Shown here one piece after another: positions 50,567-55,475 of a stretch of DNA of 55,475 nucleotides. Source of the DNA: Gemmataceae bacterium (GTDB taxonomy: Bacteria; Planctomycetota; Planctomycetia; Gemmatales; Gemmataceae). A program made the translations under genes and the position numbers. Numbering within the stretch: position 1 is the stretch's first letter; each line of letters begins with the position of its first letter. The notes under the pieces were generated by a model, which searched no databases, was not told the DNA's origin, and saw nothing but the letters and a program-made list of their open reading frames with translations. The stretch is taken from assembly GCA_009697105.1 (NCBI GenBank), contig SIAQ01000020.1, forward strand, positions 1 through 55,475. Direction: 5' to 3'.

Positions 50567-52288
50567 GTGCCTCGGTTATTGGTCATCAAAGGTGCGGACG
50601 AAGGTAAGCAATACGACCTTGCGGAAACTGTCGTTTCCCTTGGGCGCGACGCGGGCAATACCATCCGCTTGCACGATACCGAGGTCTCTCGGCGACACGC
50701 CGAGGTGCGCCGTATCCCCGCTGGACATGAGATCCTCGACCTCAGCAGTGCCAACGGCACGTTTGTCAACGATCATCGGGTAAATCGCTCGACGCTAAAT
50801 GCCGGCGATCACATCATCATTGGCCAATCGGTGCTTCTTTACCGTACCGGACGCGACGAAGCCGCACCACCCTCACCTGAGTTGGTGCAGCAAGTCAGCC
50901 TCATATCGAGAACCGACCTCGAACTCTCCTCTGCAATCATCAAGACGATCGGCGAGGGCGAAGGCAGCCGAATTCTGTTGCAGCCAGAGAAGAACTCGCC
51001 CTGGCTGCGCGGCGCGCTGGCCAACCTGACGATCATGTACGAAGCCAGCCAAGCGATCAGCCACATCCTCGACATCGATCAGCTGTTGAATCGCATCCTT
51101 GAGTTGATTTTCCGTTCGATTAGCGCGGATCGTGGTTGCATTCTTCTCCGTAATCACGAGACGGGCGCGTTAGAGCCGAAGGCACTCCATTGGCGTCGCC
51201 CGGAAGATCGCCGCGAAAAAATCTCGTTGTCGCGCACGATCGTCGATCACGTGCTCAATGAGCGGATCGGCGTTCTTGTGTCCGACGCCGCCAGTGATGA
51301 ACGATTTCGCAGTGGGCAAAGCATCATTAAGCTCGGCATCCGCGAAGTCATCTGCGTGCCGATGAAAGGCCGGCACGAGTCGATCGGTGTGCTCTATCTC
51401 GACACGCAGGTTTCGCAGCGGGAATCCACCAACCCGACCTTCACAACAAAATTTACCGAGGACCATCTGGCGTTGGCCATCGCAATCGCGCATCAGGCGG
51501 CGTTGGCAGTTGAGGAGACGCATTACCACCATGCGATGCTGCAAGCCGAGCGACTGGCCGCCATCGGGCAGACCATCGCCGCCCTTTCGCATCACATCAA
51601 GAACATCCTTCAGGGCCTGCGTTCCGGCAGCGACATCATCAAGATGGGCCTGCGCGACAAGAATGACGGGCTAATCCAGCAAGGATGGAAAGTTGCTGAG
51701 AAGAACCAGGCGAAGATATACGATCTAGTCATGGACATGCTGAGCTACTCCAAAGAGCGCATCCCAGCCGTGGAGCGAACCGACCTGAACGAGGTCGCGA
51801 AGGATGTGCATGAACTGGTGGCCCAGCGTGCGAAAGAGCGGAACATCCAGTTCGACCTGGTGCTCGCCGAGCCGATGCCGATCGTGCAAGCTGACACCGA
51901 AGGCATCCATCGCGCGTTGCTCAATATCGTGAGCAATGCAATCGACGCCGTCGAGGATCGCGAAGCGCCGGAGATCACGATCAGCACGCGCCTCGGGGAG
52001 GACGGTATGGCTCTGATCGTCGTGCGCGACAACGGTCCGGGCATCCCGCCGGCAAAACTCAATGACATCTTCAAGCCGTTCGTCAGTAGCAAAGGCTCGC
52101 GCGGCACAGGCCTCGGTCTACCGGTGAGCCGAAAGATTCTGCGTGAGCACGGCGGCGATATCACGGTGCAAAGCCAAATCGATGTCGGCAGTACGTTTAC
52201 GTTAAAGCTACCGATCAAGAGCGAGCTGATTGCCGACCCCAACGAAACGATTACGGACCTGCTCGCCATGCCGCCGGAACCGGATTGA
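50567..52288 (+). CDS. FHA-GAF sensor histidine kinase
   Basis: 573 residues from GTG 50567 with GAGGGG upstream. An FHA domain at 1-95 (LGRDAGNTIRLHDTEVSRRH, SANGTFVN) should bind phosphothreonine. A GAF domain at about 160-310 (CILLRNHETGALEPKALHWR, IREVICVPMKG). The histidine kinase core: H-box ALSHHIKNIL with His342 or His343, N-box ALLNIVSNAIDAVED, G1 VRDNGPGIP and G2 GSRGTGLGLPVSRKI. No membrane helix and no receiver domain, so it is cytosolic and needs a separate response regulator. FHA could link it to Ser/Thr kinases. Confidence 0.94.
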   Translation: MPRLLVIKGADEGKQYDLAETVVSLGRDAGNTIRLHDTEVSRRHAEVRRIPAGHEILDLSSANGTFVNDHRVNRSTLNAGDHIIIGQSVLLYRTGRDEAAPPSPELVQQVSLISRTDLELSSAIIKTIGEGEGSRILLQPEKNSPWLRGALANLTIMYEASQAISHILDIDQLLNRILELIFRSISADRGCILLRNHETGALEPKALHWRRPEDRREKISLSRTIVDHVLNERIGVLVSDAASDERFRSGQSIIKLGIREVICVPMKGRHESIGVLYLDTQVSQRESTNPTFTTKFTEDHLALAIAIAHQAALAVEETHYHHAMLQAERLAAIGQTIAALSHHIKNILQGLRSGSDIIKMGLRDKNDGLIQQGWKVAEKNQAKIYDLVMDMLSYSKERIPAVERTDLNEVAKDVHELVAQRAKERNIQFDLVLAEPMPIVQADTEGIHRALLNIVSNAIDAVEDREAPEITISTRLGEDGMALIVVRDNGPGIPPAKLNDIFKPFVSSKGSRGTGLGLPVSRKILREHGGDITVQSQIDVGSTFTLKLPIKSELIADPNETITDLLAMPPEPD

Positions 52289-52399
52289 TGGTCGCGATGT
52301 CACCTCACAGTTATTTCGCGCTTCACGTCTGGTACGCCGGCGATACAATCGACCGTGCCGCTGCTAATCATTACCCGCAACCTGTTCGGAGTTTCGATC

Positions 52400-53413
52400 A
52401 TGATCTCACGCCGATATCTCGCCAGCATGGTATTTCTCGTGATTGCCGGCCTCGCGCCGAGCGTTCACGCGCAACAAGGAGTCGCCGCCAAGATCACGAA
52501 AACCAAGGACACGCTCGACTTCCACATCGGCGATGCCTTGGTCACGAAGTATCACGTCAATGGCTACGCGAAGCCGATCTTTTGGCCCGTCAATGCACCG
52601 GGAACTGTACCGTTGACTCGCAACTATCCGCCTCCCGAAGGCCAGGCGACAGACCATCCGCACCAAAAATCGGCATGGTTCTGCCATGGCGACATCATCC
52701 CCGACGGCATCGAACTCAAGAACAAAATCAAGGGCGTCGCCGGCGTCGATTTCTGGTCCGAGGCAAAGGGTCATGGCCAAATGGTCTGCACCTTCGTCGG
52801 CGAACAGGTGAACTCGCCGACAGGTTCGTCCATCGTCACCAAGAACGAATGGCGCATGGCCGACGGCACGAAAATCATGGACGAGACACGCACGATCCAT
52901 CTCTTCAACATTGCATCAGACAAAGCCCGGCTCATCGTCGTCAACTGCGACCTGCACGCCAGCGTCTGCAAGCTAACCTTCGGCGATACCAAGGAAGGCG
53001 CGTTCGGCATCCGCATTAACGACGTCATCAACGCAGCCAAGGGCAAAGGCAAGATTCAGAACGCCGAGGGTAAGATCGGCGAGAAGGAATGCTGGGGCCA
53101 AATCTCCGCCTGGTGCGATTACTCCGGCCCCGTCGATGGCAAGCAGGTCGGCCTCGCCGTGCTTTGCGATCCGAAGAACGCCCAACCCACCTGCTGGCAT
53201 GTCCGCGGCTACGGCTTGATGGCGGCGAATCCGTTTGGACGAGAGAAACACGCCAAGTTCCCCGCGATGAAAGGCAACAACAAACTCGTCGAACTGCCGA
53301 AAGGCGAGCACTTGAACTTGCGCTACGGCATGGCCCTTCACACCGGCGACGCCGAAGCCGGACAAGTCGCGGCGATCTATCAACGCTTCGTGCAACTGCG
53401 AGGCAAAGAGTGA
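52400..53413 (+). CDS. Secreted DUF6807 (PmoA-like) protein
   Basis: 337 residues from ATG 52400; longer frame rejected. Signal peptide ending near VHAQQ. Then TKTKDTLDFHIGDALVTKYH, FWPVNAPGTVPLTRNYPPPE, DHPHQKSAWFCHGDI, and a C-terminal CWHVRGYGLMAANPFGREKH. This DUF6807 pattern (with an H-P-H-x-x-x-x-W-F-x-H-G segment) is common in planctomycetes and other sugar-degrading bacteria; activity unknown. The His-rich segment could bind a metal. Confidence 0.85.
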   Translation: MISRRYLASMVFLVIAGLAPSVHAQQGVAAKITKTKDTLDFHIGDALVTKYHVNGYAKPIFWPVNAPGTVPLTRNYPPPEGQATDHPHQKSAWFCHGDIIPDGIELKNKIKGVAGVDFWSEAKGHGQMVCTFVGEQVNSPTGSSIVTKNEWRMADGTKIMDETRTIHLFNIASDKARLIVVNCDLHASVCKLTFGDTKEGAFGIRINDVINAAKGKGKIQNAEGKIGEKECWGQISAWCDYSGPVDGKQVGLAVLCDPKNAQPTCWHVRGYGLMAANPFGREKHAKFPAMKGNNKLVELPKGEHLNLRYGMALHTGDAEAGQVAAIYQRFVQLRGKE

Positions 53414-53424
53414 GGCGATCGCCA

Positions 53425-53484
53425 CACAAGCCGGAAGCGTTAGCGACGGTTGCTACCAGTCCGTCGCTAACGCTTCCGGCTCGT
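53425..53484. repeat. Family D palindrome
   Basis: ACAAGCCGGAAGCGTTAGCG pairs with CGCTAACGCTTCCGGCTCGT nearly perfectly. Lies between the convergent DUF6807 and esterase genes and could terminate both. Confidence 0.9.
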
Positions 53485-53508
53485 ATTGTTGGCGGCAAGT
53501 TGCTTCAC

Positions 53509-54366
53509 TCACTTCTTAATCGTCGGCTCTCCCACAAGCCAACCTAACGACATCAGGAAACGATCCACACGTTCCAGGGTGTCGAAGAAGTCGGGATTCG
53601 CCTTGCCCGCTCGCCAGTTGTGAAAATCGTGCGGGCGATTCGGATAAACAATCGCCTCGCAGCGGTTGCCCGCTTTCTTCATGGCGTCGGCGAACGCCAG
53701 CACGGCCTTGGGCGGGATGATGCCATCCTTCTCGCCGACGATAATGATGCTCGGCGGCAGCTTCGGCGCGACGTTGTAGAAAGGCGAGAATTCCTTGTAG
53801 CGTTCCTTGACGCGCGCATGGCCCCATTTCCCTGGGCCATTGTCGAAAGCCGGATCGTAAAGCACCATGGCGTTGGAGCGTGGCGATATTTTCAGGTCAT
53901 CGCCTGGCGCATCGAAGCCGTTCATCATACCGACGAACGCCGCCAAATGCCCGCCTGCCGACCCGCCGCCCGATGCGATACGATTGGGATCAATGCCCAA
54001 CATGGCTGCGTTGTTCCGCACCCAGCGCATCGACGAACGAGCGTCCTCGATGCAGACGATCGGCGGATCTTTGCCTTCCCGTTCGAGCAAGCGATATTCG
54101 ACCTGGATCGCCACCATGCCCCGGCTTGCCAGATACTTGGCGTGTTCGTTGAACTGCATCGTCCTGCCGACAATCCAGCTGCCGTGGTGAAAGAACACGA
54201 TCGCCGATCGCCGGTCGTCTGCCTTCCAATCCTTCGGGTAAACGGCATAGAGCCGAAGGTCGCGATCGCCGGCCTTGCGATACGCGAATTCTTTGCCGAA
54301 CGGAGTTTGCGTTCGTCCGGAAGCGGTGACGCTCAACAGAAGCCCGATAATTAGAAACCAACGCAT
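53509..54366 (-). CDS. Secreted alpha/beta-hydrolase, BD-FAE-like esterase
   Basis: 285 residues from ATG 54366 with GGAAGG upstream; an open frame further upstream to 54486 is rejected. Signal peptide about 1-20. Oxyanion region FFHHGSWIVG, nucleophile Ser136 in GGGSAGGHLAAF, acid Asp in VGEKDGIIPP and His in PHDFHNW: full triad. Resembles family-4/BD-FAE carbohydrate esterases. Together with the neighbouring DUF6807 gene it suggests use of external sugars or esters. Confidence 0.9.
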   Translation of the reverse strand: MRWFLIIGLLLSVTASGRTQTPFGKEFAYRKAGDRDLRLYAVYPKDWKADDRRSAIVFFHHGSWIVGRTMQFNEHAKYLASRGMVAIQVEYRLLEREGKDPPIVCIEDARSSMRWVRNNAAMLGIDPNRIASGGGSAGGHLAAFVGMMNGFDAPGDDLKISPRSNAMVLYDPAFDNGPGKWGHARVKERYKEFSPFYNVAPKLPPSIIIVGEKDGIIPPKAVLAFADAMKKAGNRCEAIVYPNRPHDFHNWRAGKANPDFFDTLERVDRFLMSLGWLVGEPTIKK

Positions 54367-54468
54367 GGCAATCCTTCCGAATAAAGGAGAAAGGGGCACA
54401 TTCGTCCGCGTGTATTTCAGGCGTCGTATAATGCCACTCTCTATGCTATTCATCCTGAGGAGCGAGCC

Positions 54469-54771
54469 ATGACGAAAATGTATCATATCGTGTTACTCAA
54501 ATTCCCGATCGCAAAAGCACACCGCGCAGCTCAGCTATTTGCGGCGCTCGAAGAACTGAAATCACGGCTGCCGGGTTTTCTATCCTTCACCGGTGGGCCT
54601 TATTCAAGCCCCGAGGGACTGCATCAGGGCTACACTCACGGCTTCGTGATGACGTTCACCGATGCGGCGGCGCGCGATCATTACCTGTTTCACCCCGATC
54701 ATGAAAAGGTGAAACAGGAATTCCTGCCCGATCTGGAAGGCGTCGTGGCGCTCGATTTTGAAGGGATTTAG
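54469..54771 (+). CDS. Dabb (stress-responsive alpha/beta barrel) domain protein
   Basis: 100 residues with GAGGAG upstream of ATG 54469. MYHIVLLKFP, RLPGFLSFTGG, HGFVMTFTDAAARDHYLFHP and the C-terminal VVALDFEGI fit the Dabb fold: a dimeric beta-barrel of small enzyme-like proteins, function unknown. The stop overlaps the convergent PilZ gene by 4 bases. Confidence 0.9.
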   Translation: MTKMYHIVLLKFPIAKAHRAAQLFAALEELKSRLPGFLSFTGGPYSSPEGLHQGYTHGFVMTFTDAAARDHYLFHPDHEKVKQEFLPDLEGVVALDFEGI

Positions 54772-55151
54772 AGAAGCTGATCGAGGTCATCCGGGGTCAA
54801 CGGCGTATTCAACTCGCAACCGGCGATGAACTCGCCTTGCGGTTGCGCATCGCAATGCACGACATGAGCGGACAGCGTGAATCGCCGTTGATTGTCGCAA
54901 CTGCGAAGCATGACAGTAATATGCTGCCCGGGGTCAAGTTGGCGCGTCACTTGGATGCCAATACCGGTGAGGGATAAATCAAGAATCCATGCGATTTGGA
55001 AGCCGTGATCGTCGGTCGAGAACACCCTCCCGATCGTGGCGGGTGCGCAGCGATAGCGGATCGTCGCTCGGTAGTTGCCTCGGCGTTTCGTCTTATTCGT
55101 CCCATCAGGGGTCAATGCGTTGGGTATCACGATCATCTCCAAGCGTAACAC
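54768..55151 (-). CDS. PilZ domain protein
   Basis: 127 residues from GTG 55151; ATG 55136 is the alternative but GGAG directly abuts it. KTKRRGNYRATIRYRCAPAT is followed by LDLSLTGIGIQVTRQLDPGQ, the D-L-S-x-x-G core of PilZ, and by VVHCDAQPQGEFIAGCEL. The usual RxxxR c-di-GMP motif may be present as RRGNYR. PilZ proteins act in second-messenger signalling; no partner is adjacent. A different sequence from the broken PilZ gene at 39685. Confidence 0.8.
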   Translation of the reverse strand: MLRLEMIVIPNALTPDGTNKTKRRGNYRATIRYRCAPATIGRVFSTDDHGFQIAWILDLSLTGIGIQVTRQLDPGQHITVMLRSCDNQRRFTLSAHVVHCDAQPQGEFIAGCELNTPLTPDDLDQLL

Positions 55152-55475
55152 TCGTTGCTTAAGCTTAGGTCAAGAAAATCAGCAGGTCAAATCGCGTCGC
55201 ATGAATTGGATGCCGATTTATGCCTTGGGTAAACATCTTCGGCTGCTCGATCGAACTGATCGCACGAAAATGGCTCTTCAGCCTCGGAAACGGACTTTCC
55301 GTAGACATCGCGATCCGCTCCCGGCTCGTAAGCAAAGTTGGATGTCGCTCATCGCGCTCATCTGTTTTGGCATGAGCAACATGATCGACATCCAAACCGA
55401 ATCGGTTTGACTTCGGTGTCGGGGCGGGTTCTATACTTTCGACGGGTGGGATTGTCGCTTTTCTGAGCCGCGACC
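55152..55475. other. Intergenic end of window with a candidate promoter
   Basis: No gene is supported. TTGACT (55407-55412) and TATACT (55432-55437), spaced by 19, may drive a gene to the right. TTGGATGTCG and CGACATCCAA (about 55339-55395) are inverted arms. The final bases GAGCCGCGACC repeat the left arm of the palindrome at 35062, so a family member probably continues past the edge. Confidence 0.4.

Noticed and set aside
1-55475. tRNA or rRNA genes
   Set aside because: I saw no T-arm GGTTCGAATCC-type word within a cloverleaf context and no rRNA segments, although a covariance search would be needed to be sure.

Overview
This is GC-rich bacterial chromosomal DNA with no rRNA, tRNA, phage or CRISPR array that I could see. 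The gene content points to Planctomycetota, most likely the Gemmataceae or relatives. The signs are many secreted proteins with Pro-rich, DUF11, PD40, DUF3500 or DUF6807 modules, a Hanks-type Ser/Thr kinase, an FHA-GAF histidine kinase, two tandem clpP genes, the squalene operon hpnC-hpnD-hpnE, and several small conserved genes that resemble planctomycete hypothetical families. The lineage call is inference; no marker gene here fixes it.

Layout. 1-11.5 kb: end of a HEAT-like protein, leucyl aminopeptidase pepA, a secreted PD40 protein, two tandem paralogous Pro-rich envelope proteins (the second with DUF11), a Ser/Thr kinase, a phosphodiesterase-like protein, an IS630-type transposase remnant and a small exported protein. 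11.7-20.3 kb: ispG, creatininase family, SGNH-like protein, clpP-clpP, a lipoprotein, a TVP38/TMEM64 membrane protein, an unknown membrane protein and a DUF3500 protein. 20.5-27.1 kb: an SOS-type mutasome set (imuA-imuB and dnaE2), interrupted by an oppositely oriented, stop-containing HTH regulator gene. 27.3-28.4 kb: a gene graveyard with two decayed DUF1801 genes around one small unknown gene. 28.7-35.9 kb: MazG-like pyrophosphohydrolase, a large DUF11 protein, rimI, a two-part membrane/secreted ORF, cmk and plsC. 36-40.3 kb: hpnC-hpnD-hpnE, a Tsr3-like protein and a frameshifted PilZ gene. 40.5-46.6 kb: PpiC isomerase, a nested-palindrome MITE-like element, a TfoX remnant, small conserved genes, a Gly-rich RRM protein, rpsU, a PII-like protein and a diacylglycerol-kinase-like protein. 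46.7-55.5 kb: truB, a rhomboid protease with an N-terminal non-membrane domain, a HAD phosphatase, an Rpn-type PD-(D/E)XK protein, the FHA-GAF histidine kinase, a DUF6807 protein, an esterase, a Dabb protein and a PilZ protein.

How genes work together. ispG (isoprenoid supply) and hpnCDE (farnesyl-PP to squalene) belong to one metabolic line, although no squalene-hopene cyclase is in the window. cmk-plsC is a common bacterial pairing. ImuA, ImuB and DnaE2 form the error-prone translesion machinery. The 42.0-45.1 kb run of small genes around the RRM protein and bS21 looks like an RNA/translation-related neighbourhood.

The most striking structure is not a gene. More than 25 palindromic elements of several sequence families sit between nearly every pair of genes. 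Some have entered coding sequence: two lie in frame inside imuB, a related direct/inverted repeat block lies in frame inside dnaE2, and one family supplies the last codons and stop of two unrelated genes. Decay is also frequent: six genes are broken by frameshift, nonsense mutation or deletion. No rejected item or pseudogene call was tested by database search; family names rest on motifs recognised by eye.
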